Source: Bacteroidaceae bacterium
GTDB lineage: Bacteria; Bacteroidota; Bacteroidia; Bacteroidales; Bacteroidaceae
NCBI GenBank assembly: GCA_017517605.1
Contig: JAFWYQ010000098.1
Location: 1-41,904 of the forward strand
Length of the DNA: 41,904 nucleotides
Reading direction: 5' to 3'
Under the pieces are notes generated by a model, which was given only the letters and a program-made list of their open reading frames with translations, ran no database searches and was not told where the DNA came from. Made by a program: the position numbers and the translations under genes. Positions 41,821 through 41,904 of this stretch are shown here, one piece after another; positions within the stretch are counted from its first letter, which is position 1, and every line of letters starts with the position of its first letter.

Positions 41821-41904
41821 ATGCCCAAGAACAAACGCATCATCCCCACCCTGCTGCTTGCAGCCCTAAGCCTGACGGCCACGGCCAACGGCGAGACAGG
41901 GCAG
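41821..41904 (+). CDS. Partial CDS, secreted protein N-terminus
   Basis: ATG at 41821, open to the window end (28 codons). It reads MPKNKRIIPTLLLAALSLTA and then TANGETGQ: a basic start, a hydrophobic core and a likely signal peptidase I site after TATA or TANG. There is no lipobox Cys. By position after a MacB-type ATPase it may be a TolC-like outer-membrane protein or another part of the same export system; too little is visible to say. Confidence 0.6.
   Translation, partial: MPKNKRIIPTLLLAALSLTATANGETGQ

Overview
The window comes from a bacterium of the order Bacteroidales (Bacteroides/Prevotella-like). This rests on several signs. Promoters are of the Bacteroidetes type, with TAnnTTTG as the -7 box. 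The gene set is typical of the order: a SusC-like outer-membrane barrel protein, a DUF4831 protein, a PA14-containing GH31, a CotH protein with a lamin-tail domain, and a class II ribonucleotide reductase. Shine-Dalgarno sequences are weak. I cannot name the genus. No rRNA, tRNA or CRISPR array was seen.

Layout. 1-3042: minus-strand operon adk-obg-pgeF-small ORF, with the first 33 codons of another minus-strand gene running off the left edge. 3199-5850: nnr and a secreted DUF4831 protein. 6325-9390: large outer-membrane beta-barrel protein with a Gly/Met-rich tail, divergent from aroB (9647-10705). 10862-16398: tripartite RND efflux operon (adaptor, pump, TolC-like channel). 16791-17960: secreted CE1-like esterase. 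18102-20639: nrdJ. 20640-22867: a 2.2-kb gene-poor scar region with a truncated secreted-protein gene, the 5' end of an IS110-family element and several repeats. 22868-29365: CotH protein, M20 deacylase (ArgE type), aldo/keto reductase, amidohydrolase and zinc dehydrogenase on one strand with small gaps. 29533-32945: GH31 alpha-glycosidase and SGNH esterase. 33082-35978: topA-aroK. 36098-38821: speA-argB. 38913-40480: two-component pair on the minus strand. 40677-41904: MacB/LolD-type ABC ATPase, then the start of a secreted protein cut by the right edge.

Genes that work together: aroB and aroK both serve the shikimate pathway. argB, the argE-like gene and speA touch arginine and polyamine metabolism. 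The three oxidoreductase/amidohydrolase genes look like sugar oxidation plus lactone opening, and they lie beside a GH31 and an esterase that could release sugars.

Most unusual material is between genes. (1) An IS110 5' remnant keeps a leader that folds, on paper, like an IS110 bridge RNA: a promoter, a 5' hairpin and two adjacent stem-internal-loop domains. (2) Five spacers each carry a private family of short near-palindromic repeats at the same 21-24-base spacing, about two helical turns. (3) Low-complexity ACACAGAG and GACACGGAT motifs form long hairpins and inverted repeats, some at gene ends. All structures were read by eye; none was folded or searched.
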